A stretch of 64,000 nt of DNA, from contig CP107926.1 in NCBI GenBank assembly GCA_036015235.1, forward strand, positions 5,537,501 to 5,601,500. Direction: 5' to 3'. Position 1 is the stretch's first letter; each line of letters opens with the position of its first letter. Positions 27,736 through 36,638 of this stretch are shown here, piece by piece. The translations under genes were made by a program, and so were the position numbers. The notes beneath the pieces are model-generated. The model made no database searches. It was not told the origin of the DNA and worked only from the letters and a program-made list of their open reading frames with translations. This DNA is from Streptomyces sp. NBC_00433 (GTDB lineage: Bacteria; Actinomycetota; Actinomycetes; Streptomycetales; Streptomycetaceae).

Positions 27736-28440
27736 GTGAGCGACATCCCTGGCGGCCCCATGGCCAGCCGTCCCGTCCACTTCATCTGGATCCTCGACTG
27801 CTCCGACTCGATGAGCATCATGGGGAAGATCGGAGAACTGAACTTCGCCATCCGCGAAGCGGTTCCCGAGATGCGGAAGGCCGCCTCCGAGAACCCGGCG
27901 GCCAGCCTGCTGGTCCGGGCCATCACCTTCGCCCAGTACGCCGCCTGGCACGTCGAAGACCCCACTCCGGTGGACGAGTTCAACTGGAAGGACGTGGGGA
28001 CCTCCGGATGGACCAGCCTGGGGGAGGCGCTGAAGCTGGCGGCCACCGCGCTCAGCACCCCGCCGATGCCGGAACGCGCGCTGCGCCCGGTGCTGGCGCT
28101 GGTCTCGGACGGCCAGCCGACCGACGACTGGCGGGCCGGCCTGCGGGCCATCGACGCCACCCCGTGGGGCAAGCGCGCCGTCCGGGTCGCCATCGCCATC
28201 GGGCGGGACGCCGAGAAGAGCGTGCTCAAGGAGTTCCTGGCCAACCCCGAACTGGACCCCATCGAGGCGAAGAACTCCGCGCAGCTGGCCCGTGCCATCC
28301 GCTGGGCCTCCACCATGGCGGTACGTGCCTCGTCCACGCCGATCGGCGGCGGGAACGCCGCGCAGAGCAATCTGCTCAAGCAACCGGTGGCCACCCAGCC
28401 GCCGGCGTCCGTCGCCGACGACGACGACGAGGTCTGGTGA
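27736..28440 (+). CDS. TerY-like vWA-domain protein (234 aa)
   Basis: A single von Willebrand A domain with a complete metal-ion-dependent adhesion site: DCSDSMS (D21, S23, S25), a Thr in GTSGWTSLGEAL and an Asp in ALVSDGQPTDDW. The tail from about residue 200 is flexible and acidic (VADDDDEVW). Such vWA proteins (TerY class) form metal-dependent contacts and are phosphorylation targets or scaffolds in TerY/PP2C/kinase triads. GTG at 27736 follows GAGAGG. The stop overlaps the phosphatase start (GTGA), showing tight coupling. The role is assigned from family and context. Confidence 0.9.
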   Translation: MSDIPGGPMASRPVHFIWILDCSDSMSIMGKIGELNFAIREAVPEMRKAASENPAASLLVRAITFAQYAAWHVEDPTPVDEFNWKDVGTSGWTSLGEALKLAATALSTPPMPERALRPVLALVSDGQPTDDWRAGLRAIDATPWGKRAVRVAIAIGRDAEKSVLKEFLANPELDPIEAKNSAQLARAIRWASTMAVRASSTPIGGGNAAQSNLLKQPVATQPPASVADDDDEVW

Positions 28441-29312
28441 GGCCGGTCGCGCCTGCCCCCGCCTGGACTCTGCTGCACGACACGGTCAAGGGCCGCAACA
28501 AGAGGTTCTCGCAGGACAGTTCGCTGGCCCGGTCGATCGCGGACGGCGGCGTGCTGCTGGCGGTGGCGGACGGGCACGGGGCGAAGGCACATCACCGCAG
28601 TCACCTCGGGTCGCGCTGGGCGGTCGAGGAGTTCGCGGCCTGCGTGCAGGTGCTCGCCGAGGACGTGGCGAGTCGGGGGGTCGACGAGACCCGCTGGCCC
28701 GCCGTGCTCGCTGCCGCCCGCACTCTGCCGCAGCAGATCACGCACCGCTGGTTGCGCCGGATGGCGCTGTACGAGTCCAACTTCCCCGCGGACGGCGGCG
28801 CTTCCCAGCAGCCGGACGCCCGGCCGGACCCGATCCCGTACGGCAGCACGCTGATCGGCGCCCTGCTCGTCGGGCGGCTGCTGCTGTGCTGGAAGCTCGG
28901 CGACGGCGACATCGTGCTGGTGGACGAGTACGGCGACGCGTTCGTCCCGCTCTACGACGGGCCGGAGTACGGGGACGAGGCGGACTCGCTGTGCCAGCCG
29001 GAGGCGTGGCGGCAGATGCGGTTCTTCTGGCAGCGGCTGCCGGCGGACGGCCGCATCGCCGTGCTGATCTCGACGGACGGGCTGTCCAAGAGCTTCACCG
29101 ACCACGCCGGTTTCGTCGCCTTCGCCGAGGGGCTGCGGGACCGGGCCCGGGAGCACGGAGTGGGCGCGGTGCAGGCGCAGTTGGCGGACTGGCTGGGCAG
29201 GGCGGCGAGTTTCTCGGGAGACGACTCGACGCTCGTCGGCGCGTTCCCCGCCGCACGGTACGCCCCCGGACCGCCGGACGCGCAGCCCCCACCGACCGCA
29301 GACGTCCCGTAG
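28437..29312 (+). CDS. PP2C-family Ser/Thr phosphatase (291 aa)
   Basis: PP2C metal-binding motifs are in order: NKRFSQDSS, LLAVADGHG (metal Asp/Gly), CWKLGDGDIVLVDE, VLISTDGLSKSF and FSGDDSTLVG. This indicates a Mg/Mn-dependent protein phosphatase, expected to reverse the neighbouring kinase. Start GTG overlaps the vWA stop. A proline-rich tail (PPDAQPPPTADVP) ends 20 bases before the kinase start. The vWA-PP2C-kinase order is that of the TerY-phosphorylation triad known from tellurite-resistance-type and related stress or defence systems. The substrate is probably the vWA protein or the RHIM/GAP1-like partners (inferred). Confidence 0.92.
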   Translation: MRPVAPAPAWTLLHDTVKGRNKRFSQDSSLARSIADGGVLLAVADGHGAKAHHRSHLGSRWAVEEFAACVQVLAEDVASRGVDETRWPAVLAAARTLPQQITHRWLRRMALYESNFPADGGASQQPDARPDPIPYGSTLIGALLVGRLLLCWKLGDGDIVLVDEYGDAFVPLYDGPEYGDEADSLCQPEAWRQMRFFWQRLPADGRIAVLISTDGLSKSFTDHAGFVAFAEGLRDRAREHGVGAVQAQLADWLGRAASFSGDDSTLVGAFPAARYAPGPPDAQPPPTADVP

Positions 29313-29332
29313 GACACGAAAGGATCTCCGAG

Positions 29333-30679
29333 ATGAACGGCATGCTCCCGGACGGGCACCAACTGATCTCCGACAAGGGCGAGAACATCACGGTGAGCCG
29401 GCTCTTCGGAGCCGGCGGCCAGGGCGAGGTGTATCTGGCCAGGACCGCGCAGGGCGACCGCGCGGTCAAGTGGTACTACCCCGCGCAGGCCACCCAGATG
29501 CAGCGCCACATCCTGGAGGGCCTGGTCCAACTCGGCTGGCGGGACCCGCGGTTCCTCTGGCCGCAGTCCCTGGTCTGGGACCCCAAGGCGCTCAGCGGCG
29601 GCTTCGGCTACCTGATGGACGTACGGCCCGACGCGTTCCAGGACCTCCAGGCCCTCTTCCGGCGCGACCCCTCGGTCGGCAAGGTCACCCCGCGCGTTCA
29701 GGTGATCACCGCGCTGAACATCGTGGAGGCCTACCACGCTCTGCACGCGCAGGGCATCGCCTACCGCGACATCAACTGGGGGAATGTCTTCTTCAACCCC
29801 GTTACCGGCGACGTGCTGGTCTGCGACAACGACAACGCGGTCTTCGAGGGCTCCGAGGCGGCGGTCGCGGGGACCATGGACTTCATGGCGCCGGAGCTGG
29901 TGCGCGGCGACCCGGGGGCGATACCCGGCACACAGAGCGACCTGCACTCCCTCGCGGTGCTGCTGTTCATGCTGTTCATGAACCACCACCCGTTCCAGGG
30001 CAAGCTCGCCCTGGACATCCGGTGCCTGGACGAGCCCGCGCAGCGGCGCCTCTACGGCACCCGGCCGGTCTTCGTCTACGACCCGGCGAACCGGGCCAAC
30101 CGGCCGGTGCCCGGTGAGCAGGACACCGTCATCGCGACGTGGCACACCATGCCGGAGGTGCTGCGGGACCTGTTCGTGCAGACCTTCACCCGCGGTCTGG
30201 CCGACCCGACCGAGCGGGCCCGCGAGGGCGAGTGGCGGGGCGCGCTGAGCACCGTGCTGGACAACATCCTGCAGTGCGCGCAGTGCGGCAAGCTGAACCT
30301 CACCCAGGCGGGCGGCTCGGCGCCGGACTGCTGGAAGTGCGGGCGCAGGCTGGTCCTCCCGGCCCAACTGGAGATCCTCACCGGCGTGGGTGTCGTCCGC
30401 CGCAGCCGCACCATCAGCCTGGTGCCCGGCAGTCGCATCTACCGGCACCACGTCGTGGGCGACGTGGACCGGCACGACTTCACCGACGTCGTCGGTGAGG
30501 TCACCGAACACCCCAAGAACCCGGGGCGGTTCGGCCTCACCAACCGGTCGTCGAGCGCCTGGCGCTCGCGCCGCCCGGACGGCACCGGCCAACCTGTCGA
30601 ATCCGGGAAGACGGTGGGGCTGCGGGCCGGTACGACCATCGAGTTCGGCACCGGGACGGAGGGCGTGGTCAAAGCCTGA
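29333..30679 (+). CDS. Ser/Thr kinase with zinc ribbon and FHA-like tail (448 aa)
   Basis: Kinase domain about 15-290: glycine loop FGAGGQGEVY (25-34), lysine AVKWYY (K46), catalytic loop YRDINWGN (D146, N151) and APE at 186-188. The DFG motif is replaced by DND (165-167), as seen in TerY-P-type kinases. A Cys4 zinc ribbon follows (C315, C318, C333, C336). An FHA-like beta domain then covers about 347-440, with RIYRHH, RFGLTNRSSSAW, ESGKTVGLRAG and TTIEFG. No membrane segment. ATG at 29333 has AAAGGA upstream. It is last of the plus-strand run and probably phosphorylates triad partners, with the FHA-like tail reading phospho-threonine. Confidence 0.9.
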   Translation: MNGMLPDGHQLISDKGENITVSRLFGAGGQGEVYLARTAQGDRAVKWYYPAQATQMQRHILEGLVQLGWRDPRFLWPQSLVWDPKALSGGFGYLMDVRPDAFQDLQALFRRDPSVGKVTPRVQVITALNIVEAYHALHAQGIAYRDINWGNVFFNPVTGDVLVCDNDNAVFEGSEAAVAGTMDFMAPELVRGDPGAIPGTQSDLHSLAVLLFMLFMNHHPFQGKLALDIRCLDEPAQRRLYGTRPVFVYDPANRANRPVPGEQDTVIATWHTMPEVLRDLFVQTFTRGLADPTERAREGEWRGALSTVLDNILQCAQCGKLNLTQAGGSAPDCWKCGRRLVLPAQLEILTGVGVVRRSRTISLVPGSRIYRHHVVGDVDRHDFTDVVGEVTEHPKNPGRFGLTNRSSSAWRSRRPDGTGQPVESGKTVGLRAGTTIEFGTGTEGVVKA

Positions 30680-30741
30680 CGGCCATGGGCACAGGGCGGC
30701 TGCGGGCCCGTACGACGGGCCGGGCCGCGTCCGCCACCGGG

Positions 30742-33021
30742 TCAGCCGTGCCCGCGCCGGGCCCGTACCCACTGCCGCAGTCGCCGCGGCGCCCGACGCC
30801 ACCACGCGGCCGGCTCGGCAAGGGCGGGGTCGAGGGTGGTGTCGAGGGCTGCCCCCACCGCCTCCGGCGCAAACCGCGGGGGCGGCGGCCCTGGCTGGGC
30901 GGGGACCGCGGCCGGCAGCGCCGGCACGCTCTCCCTGGCGGAATCGCCGATCACCGCGGCCGCGTCGGGCCGCGGCACGGCGGTGACCGTCACCACGGCC
31001 GCGCGGCCGTCCAGCGGGATCTCCGCTCCGTCGGCGCCCATCCGGCTGCGGGCCAACCGCCGTTCGCGCACCCGACCGCCCTGCTCCCAGCGGACCAGCG
31101 CCAGCACGGCCGGCTCGGGCCAGCCGAACCGCACCCGGGCGGCGCCGGGCCCGGTGCGCTGTACGGTCAGGCCGGTCACCGCGCGCGGCACCTCGATGAG
31201 CACGCTCGGGCCGGCCACCGCGCGGCCGTTCAGTACGCTGACCACCATCATCCGGTTCACCTCGCCCTCGGCCGGCCGCAGCACCACGCGCCGGGCGGCG
31301 CCGGCGCCGTCCTCGACGGCCACGTCCGCCTCGGCCTGCGGCAGCCGGCCCAGCAGCGCCGACACGTCCTCGCCGGGCGCCGCCCGCCACGCCCGCCACA
31401 ACACCGCTCGCCCCGCGCCCCGGGCGGGCGGCGACCACACGATCTCCACCCGGCCGTCGTCGAACACCCGGCGTACGGAGACGTCCGGCACCGGCGTCGG
31501 CCACTCCTCGGCGCGGGCCGATACCGTACGGCCCCGCGACCACACCAGGGCGCCGTCCGGCGCGCGGTAGCCGGTACTGACGCGGTACCAGTGGTCGCCG
31601 GCCGGCAGCGGGCGGTCGAGCAGGCCGGACTGCCCGCCGGGTACCGGCGGCTCCGTGCCGCGCGCCACCTGGACGGCGGCGGCCCGCCGGTGCGCGCGCC
31701 AGCTCAGCGCGACGCCGTCCGGCACGGCTTTCCAGGACAGCCGCGCCACCTCCGGTGTGCACAGCAACGCCTCGCAAGCGTGGGGAAGCTCGACCACGCG
31801 GTCCGCGTTCAGTGCCAGCACCGCATACCGCAGCCGTACTCCGGTGGGCACGTCCGCGTCGCGCGCGGTCGCGGTGCCCCCGGTCGCGGGTACCTCGACG
31901 GCCTGCTCCGGTGCGCCGTCGGGAAAGCGGAAGGCGGTGTAACTCACCGGGCCGCGGCGCCGCGCCCCGGTGCGTACCGGCTCCCAGTCGAGCATCACCT
32001 CGTCCTCGTCGAGGCGTGCGGTCAGCGGGCCGCCGGCGGGATCGGCCGCGTCTGCCCGCGCCGCGGCCAGGCCGAGCAGCCCGGCGCGGGCCCGCGGGTC
32101 GTCCACCGAGAGGCGCGCGGCGCCGAGCCAGGCGGTGCCCGCCGACTCCAGCGCCCCGGTCCGCTGGCGCTCGGCCGCGGCGCTGACCAGCGCCTCCACC
32201 GCGGCCGTACGGCGGTCCAGGTCGGCCAGCGCGTCGGCGAGCACCGGGTCGGTGTCCGCGCCCGCGTCGCCGCTCCGCAGCACCGCCGCGAGCTCCGCGG
32301 CCCGGTGCAGCCGGCGCTCCCGTACGACGTCGGTGAACGTCTCGGCCGCCTCCCGGACCGGTCCGGGAGCCGGGAAGCCGGCCGCGACCGTCGACGCCAG
32401 CAGCGCGGACTCCGCCGGGTCCACCCCGAGCTGCTCGGCCGCCGCGGCGGTCGGGCCGCCGGGACCGTCCGCGAGCAGGCAGGACAGTTGGTAGAGCACC
32501 ACCCGGCGCAGGTGCATGACGTCGCCGGCGGTGTGGCGGCGCAGCCACGCCAGCACCGACCTGATCGCATCGGCCCGCGGTTCCGCACTGCCCTCCCAGC
32601 GCTTCCTGCAGTCATTGACGAAGGCCGCGTCGACCCGCAGCCAGTGCCCGCCGCGCCCGGAGATCCACACCCCGTCGAGCACCCGGAACGTCGGGCCCTG
32701 TACCGCTGCACCGTCCATGGGCGGCAACTGCCCCGCTTGCGGCGCCCGCAGCATCGGATCGAGCGCGTGCCGGAACCCCAGCCCAGCGAGCCGCAGCCCG
32801 AACCCGCCGAACCCGGCCAACCCGGGGAACACCGGCATCCTCGGCCCGGACGGTGCCGCGGTGTCCGCCGTGCCGGCCGGCGCGGACCAGACGCCGGCGT
32901 CCGGTGCGTCCGGCGGCGCGGGCCGTACGGGCGGACCCGGCGGCGGGGGGCCCGCTGCCGCGTCCGCTGCCCTGCGCTGCCCGCGAGGGCTCGTGGCCGG
33001 TCCGGCCGCCGCGCCGCTCAA
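30742..33021 (-). CDS. large protein with Fn3-like domains (about 759 aa)
   Basis: A Pro/Ala-rich N-terminus, a helical segment (roughly residues 100-320) and then a series of beta-sandwich, fibronectin-III-like units (VRLRYAVLALNADRV, DGVALSWRAHRRAAAV, HWYRVSTGYRAPDG, RVEIVWSPPARGA, ARVRFGWPEPAVLAL) with a basic C-terminus. No enzymatic motif or clear membrane helix. The open frame starts at 33048 (GTG); a TTG at 33021 overlapping the upstream stop (TTGA) fits the operon style better, but neither has a Shine-Dalgarno. Convergent with the kinase gene (62 bp between stops). Its role in the same system, perhaps ligand or protein binding, is inferred from position. Confidence 0.72.
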   Translation of the reverse strand: MSGAAAGPATSPRGQRRAADAAAGPPPPGPPVRPAPPDAPDAGVWSAPAGTADTAAPSGPRMPVFPGLAGFGGFGLRLAGLGFRHALDPMLRAPQAGQLPPMDGAAVQGPTFRVLDGVWISGRGGHWLRVDAAFVNDCRKRWEGSAEPRADAIRSVLAWLRRHTAGDVMHLRRVVLYQLSCLLADGPGGPTAAAAEQLGVDPAESALLASTVAAGFPAPGPVREAAETFTDVVRERRLHRAAELAAVLRSGDAGADTDPVLADALADLDRRTAAVEALVSAAAERQRTGALESAGTAWLGAARLSVDDPRARAGLLGLAAARADAADPAGGPLTARLDEDEVMLDWEPVRTGARRRGPVSYTAFRFPDGAPEQAVEVPATGGTATARDADVPTGVRLRYAVLALNADRVVELPHACEALLCTPEVARLSWKAVPDGVALSWRAHRRAAAVQVARGTEPPVPGGQSGLLDRPLPAGDHWYRVSTGYRAPDGALVWSRGRTVSARAEEWPTPVPDVSVRRVFDDGRVEIVWSPPARGAGRAVLWRAWRAAPGEDVSALLGRLPQAEADVAVEDGAGAARRVVLRPAEGEVNRMMVVSVLNGRAVAGPSVLIEVPRAVTGLTVQRTGPGAARVRFGWPEPAVLALVRWEQGGRVRERRLARSRMGADGAEIPLDGRAAVVTVTAVPRPDAAAVIGDSARESVPALPAAVPAQPGPPPPRFAPEAVGAALDTTLDPALAEPAAWWRRAPRRLRQWVRARRGHG

Positions 33022-33533
33022 CGGGGGGTTGTGTAGAAGTAGACCCACACCTTCGCTGTGTTCGACGCGGCCTGGAGATTGAGGAAGTCCTCGGTCGCTG
33101 TGTCGCGGTCGAACATGCGGGGGCGGGCGGTCTGGAGGAGGGCGTTGACGCGGCGGGCGTAAGCCGTGCCGTTCTGGGTGCCGCCGAAGGTGAGCACGAA
33201 GGCGGCCTGTTGGGTGCCGTGCGAGGCCGTCGCGTTCCTGATCTGGCGGATAAGCGAAGCGTCATCCGTGCCGGAGACCCGGAATTCGAAGCGGCTCTTC
33301 ATCACCGAGCGAGGGCCGGCGGGGGTGGTGGTCGGCTTCGGCTTCGGCTTCGCGGTGTGCGTCGGCGAAGGCCGCGGCGTCGGGCGCTGCTCGGCCAGCG
33401 GGTCGGCCTGGTCGCCCATCGCGACCAGGGCCAGGACGAGCAGGAAGTCCGCGAAGAGCCAGCCGGCGAGTGCGAGCGGGCCCAACCGTGCCCGCCGACC
33501 GCTCCGTCGGCGCGGTGCAGGCAGCCGGGTCAC
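33018..33533 (-). CDS. MotB/ZorB-like single-pass protein (171 aa)
   Basis: GTG at 33533 overlaps the upstream stop (GTGA). A basic cytoplasmic N-terminus precedes one membrane helix, LAGWLFADFLLVLALVAMG, with an aspartate (D29) buried in it. This resembles the proton-carrying Asp helix of MotB, ExbD and ZorB stators. A Pro/Lys/Thr linker (PKPKPTTTP) then leads to an extracytoplasmic alpha/beta domain with OmpA-like periodicity (AFVLTFGGTQNGTAYARRVN). Together these suggest a peptidoglycan-facing stator-like subunit. No clear NxxLSxxRA sequence is visible, so the OmpA assignment is tentative. Confidence 0.75.
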   Translation of the reverse strand: MTRLPAPRRRSGRRARLGPLALAGWLFADFLLVLALVAMGDQADPLAEQRPTPRPSPTHTAKPKPKPTTTPAGPRSVMKSRFEFRVSGTDDASLIRQIRNATASHGTQQAAFVLTFGGTQNGTAYARRVNALLQTARPRMFDRDTATEDFLNLQAASNTAKVWVYFYTTPR

Positions 33534-34783
33534 CCGGTCGCCCCCGCGCCGTGGGGGGCGGCGTCGGAGGGCTGCGTCGCGCCGGACAGCACCCGGATTC
33601 CGGCGTCGAGCCGGGCCGCGGCGTCCAGCCAGTGCGCGGCCGCCGCGTCCCACTGCTCGGACGCCTTGCGCAAGTCCTCGACGGCCTCGCCGGTGCGGTC
33701 CGCGCTGCGGACCATGGACTGCGACGCCTCATGGGACGCCCGCAGCGCCTGGTCCGACAGCCCGACGAGCTGCTGCTGCGCCGCGGACACGTCCTTCAGG
33801 GCGGTGTCGACGACCAGGGCCGCCCGTTCGATGCGGTCGCCGACCTCGCGCACCGCGGTGACGTTGTCCTGCCCGGTGCGGGTGGTGTGCTCCTGCGCCG
33901 TGCGGACGGCCGCGGCGCCGTCGGTCACCGCTGTCTCGATCCGGCCGGCCACGGCACCGAGCGTCGGTACCTCACGTGCCAGCCGGTCGGTGGCGGCCGA
34001 AACGCCCTGCGCCGCCAGCTCGGTGGCCTCGGCGACCTGCACCAGCTTGCTGTGCGTCTTGTTCGCCCGGTCCGTCAGCGTCCGCAACTGGCCCGCCGCC
34101 TTGGTGAGTTCGGAGGAGAACCGCTGGGGCGAGGCGTTCCGGTGCGCGGCCAGCGCGAGCTGCGTACGGGTCAGCACGGACGTCAGGCGGCCGACCACCA
34201 GGACCCCTTCGGCCTCCTGCGCGGCCTGTTCGTTCTCCGCGCGGGTCCGGGCCCAGGCGTGCCACACCGCGAGCAGCAGCAGGACGCCGATGAAGCCGAC
34301 CGCCGTGAGCGCGACGCTGTCGAACCGTTCGTACGACGACAGGTGGCCGTCGAAGCCGGACTGCCACAGCTGGAGGAACGGCCGGGACGCCTCCTTCGGA
34401 CTGTCCTTCGCCAGCTTGCCGTAGGCACCGCTGGCGAGCCGCAGTCCCGCCCAGGTGACCAGCAGCGGTATGAAGACCATCACGCCGAGGGCCGCCTCCA
34501 GCGGGGCCTCCCGCACATTGCGGACCCAGCTCCACATCCGCTTCCCGGCGGCGCCGGAACCGCGGGGCCGGGCCGCCGTGGCGGCCACCGGCTCCAGCAA
34601 CTCCGGCCGCGCGAAGGCCTGGAGGAGGTCAAGCTCGGCCCAGGTCTCCAAGTCCCTGCCGTGCTGGAGGTCGTCGGCCAGCGCCTGTAACTCCCGCTTC
34701 CGGCCCCCCAGTTGCGGCTGGTCGGCCAAGGACGTCAACTCGCGCGCCAGCTCCGCGGGGTCCACCAACGCCGAAAGCGGCAC
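33530..34783 (-). CDS. membrane coiled-coil protein (417 aa)
   Basis: GTG at 34783 has GGAG seven bases upstream; the longer frame to 34894 adds an unlikely Cys-rich segment. There are two membrane helices (about 96-117 and 156-177) separated by about 40 residues. A long cytoplasmic, alanine-rich coiled coil (about 180-395) follows, like chemoreceptor or ZorA-tail helices. Translational coupling to the MotB/ZorB-like gene suggests that the two proteins form one envelope complex. Canonical ExbB/MotA glycine motifs are missing, so a ZorA-like role is only a structural analogy. Divergent from the membrane protein at 35108. Confidence 0.75.
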   Translation of the reverse strand: MPLSALVDPAELARELTSLADQPQLGGRKRELQALADDLQHGRDLETWAELDLLQAFARPELLEPVAATAARPRGSGAAGKRMWSWVRNVREAPLEAALGVMVFIPLLVTWAGLRLASGAYGKLAKDSPKEASRPFLQLWQSGFDGHLSSYERFDSVALTAVGFIGVLLLLAVWHAWARTRAENEQAAQEAEGVLVVGRLTSVLTRTQLALAAHRNASPQRFSSELTKAAGQLRTLTDRANKTHSKLVQVAEATELAAQGVSAATDRLAREVPTLGAVAGRIETAVTDGAAAVRTAQEHTTRTGQDNVTAVREVGDRIERAALVVDTALKDVSAAQQQLVGLSDQALRASHEASQSMVRSADRTGEAVEDLRKASEQWDAAAAHWLDAAARLDAGIRVLSGATQPSDAAPHGAGATG

Positions 34784-35038
34784 AGCCTCACTCCCCCTGT
34801 TTCCCGTCCTGCGGTCTTTCGCCCCAACCCCCGGGGAGCAGCACTCCACCACGTTTCGCATGCGGGGGCAGCGGAGTGTCCAAGTCGTGACCATCGCGGC
34901 CCGCCGCGGGCCGGACTCCTCCCGGGCGGCCCGGGGAACGGCTCAGCCGGCCCGGCCCGGCCACCGGGCCGGAGGACGCTGTGGGGCTTTCGTCACTACG
35001 GGCCCCGGGGCCGGACAGGAGCATCTGCCGGCCGGAGT

Positions 35039-35058
35039 CATGACGAAAGTCTGACGTC
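35039..35058 (+). promoter_or_regulatory. TGACG direct-repeat element, copy 1
   Basis: CATGACGAAAGTCTGACGTC contains two TGACG half-sites 11 bp apart, the spacing of OmpR/PhoB-type response-regulator sites. It is 19/20 identical to the copy at 42955-42974. It centres about 60 bp before the start at 35108. Confidence 0.6.
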
Positions 35059-35094
35059 CTGCCCTCACACCCTCATCCACGGCCGCGAAGTCCC

Positions 35095-35100
35095 TACGGT
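35095..35100 (+). promoter_or_regulatory. -10 element of a likely leaderless promoter
   Basis: TACGGT ends seven bases before the GTG start at 35108, so transcription would begin at about the start codon. No ribosome-binding site is present. Confidence 0.45.
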
Positions 35101-35107
35101 ACGACGG

Positions 35108-36529
35108 GTGACTCCAAGGACCTCCTCTCCGCTCGAAGCCGCTCAGGCCGTCCCCGGCGACGGCGGCAGTGACGCAACTGCCGCCCATGGCAGGCGGTGG
35201 GATCTGGTCGCCGGCGGCGCGGCACTCGTGTTCTTCGCGGCGATGGCCGGCATAGGCGGCTACCTGCAGCGCGACAGCTATGTCCTCCGCTCTCCCTTCC
35301 CCCCGCTGGAGGGATGGTGGATGCCGCACGTCGGCCCCGGCACTCCGCCGGCGGCGATCATCGCGGTGCTTGTGTGCGTTTACGGACCCGCGCTGGCGCG
35401 ACGTCTGTCCTGGCGGGCGCTGCTGTGGTCGGCGTGGGCGGGGGCGACGGCGTGGACCTGGTCCCTGGCCCTGGTGGACGGCTGGCAGCGGGGCGTGGCG
35501 GGCCGGCTGGAGGCGAGCGGCGAATACCTGGTCGGTGTCCGGCGCTTCGACGAGGCGGGCCCGGCGGTGCGCGGCTTCACCCGGCACATCCTGCTGGGCT
35601 CGCCGGACCACTGGCCCGCGCACATCGCGGGACATCCCGTCGGGGCCGTCCTGACCTTCGTGGGCCTGGACCGGATCGGCCTGGGCGGCGGAGCCTGGGC
35701 CGGAGCCTTCTGCATCACCGCCGGTACGTCAGCGGTCGTGGCCGTCCTCACGACCCTGCGGCTCCTCACCGGCGAGGACCACGCCCGCGCCGCGGCGCCT
35801 TTCCTGGTCCTCTTCCCGGGCGCGGTCTGGGTGGGTGCCTCCGCTGACGGCTACTTCACGGGTGTCGCCGCCTGGGCGCTGGCCCTGCTCGCCCTCGCTG
35901 CCACCCGCACGTCCCCCGGGCGTACGGCCGCCGCCGGGCTCGGCAGCGGGCTGCTGTTCGGCGCGGCCTTCTACCTCTCCTACGGGCTGACGCTCCTGGT
36001 CGTGCCCGCGGCCGCGATCCTGCTCTGTGCGCGCAGCCTGCGCCCTGTCCCGTACCTCCTGCTGGGGATCGCCGGGGTCGCCGCCGTCTTCACCGCCGCC
36101 GGGTTCGACTGGTGGGAGGCCTACGGGCTGCTGCGTACGCGCTACTACCAGGGCTACGGCGGGGTACGGCCCTACAGCTACTGGTTCTTCGGGGACCTCG
36201 CCACGGTGGTCGCGGCGGCCGGCCTCGCCTGTGCGGCCGGACTGCGCGGCGCTCTCGCCGCCGTGACGGCGCCCGTGGAGGGCGGGTGGAGGCGGTGGGA
36301 CCCGCGGACGGCGGCCGCGGTGCTCCTGCCCTGCGGATTCCTGCTGGCCGTTCTCGCGGCGGACCTGTCCGGGATGAGCAAAGCCGAGACGGAGCGCATC
36401 TGGCTGCCCTTCACGCTGTGGCTCACGACCGCGGCCGCCTTCCTGCCGCGCCGGGACCACCGCCCGTGGCTGGCCGCGCAGGCCGCGACGGCCCTGCTCG
36501 TCAACCACCTGCTGATCACCGTCTGGTGA
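35108..36529 (+). CDS. polytopic membrane protein (473 aa)
   Basis: About ten hydrophobic helices alternate with short loops throughout (LVAGGAALVFFAAMAGIGGY, AAIIAVLVCVYGPALA, AAFYLSYGLTLLVVPAAAIL, LLGIAGVAAVFTAAGF). A large first extracytoplasmic loop contains LQRDSYVLRS. The pattern resembles GT-C-type/ArnT-like integral membrane glycosyltransferase homologues, but no DD/DE catalytic motif stands out, so only 'integral membrane protein' is secure. GTG at 35108 lacks a ribosome site and lies seven bases after a TACGGT -10. The upstream TGACG repeat is shared with the operon starting at 42907, which suggests common control. The promoter region is shared with the divergent coiled-coil gene. 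Confidence 0.82.
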   Translation: MTPRTSSPLEAAQAVPGDGGSDATAAHGRRWDLVAGGAALVFFAAMAGIGGYLQRDSYVLRSPFPPLEGWWMPHVGPGTPPAAIIAVLVCVYGPALARRLSWRALLWSAWAGATAWTWSLALVDGWQRGVAGRLEASGEYLVGVRRFDEAGPAVRGFTRHILLGSPDHWPAHIAGHPVGAVLTFVGLDRIGLGGGAWAGAFCITAGTSAVVAVLTTLRLLTGEDHARAAAPFLVLFPGAVWVGASADGYFTGVAAWALALLALAATRTSPGRTAAAGLGSGLLFGAAFYLSYGLTLLVVPAAAILLCARSLRPVPYLLLGIAGVAAVFTAAGFDWWEAYGLLRTRYYQGYGGVRPYSYWFFGDLATVVAAAGLACAAGLRGALAAVTAPVEGGWRRWDPRTAAAVLLPCGFLLAVLAADLSGMSKAETERIWLPFTLWLTTAAAFLPRRDHRPWLAAQAATALLVNHLLITVW

Positions 36530-36638
36530 AGCGGCTCGGGGCGGTCAACGCGGGGTCCCTGATTGCGTAGGGTCTTCCCCGAAGGCGCCCGCGGACGGCG
36601 GGTGCCGCGACACGACGACGATCCCACCGGAGGCGGCG

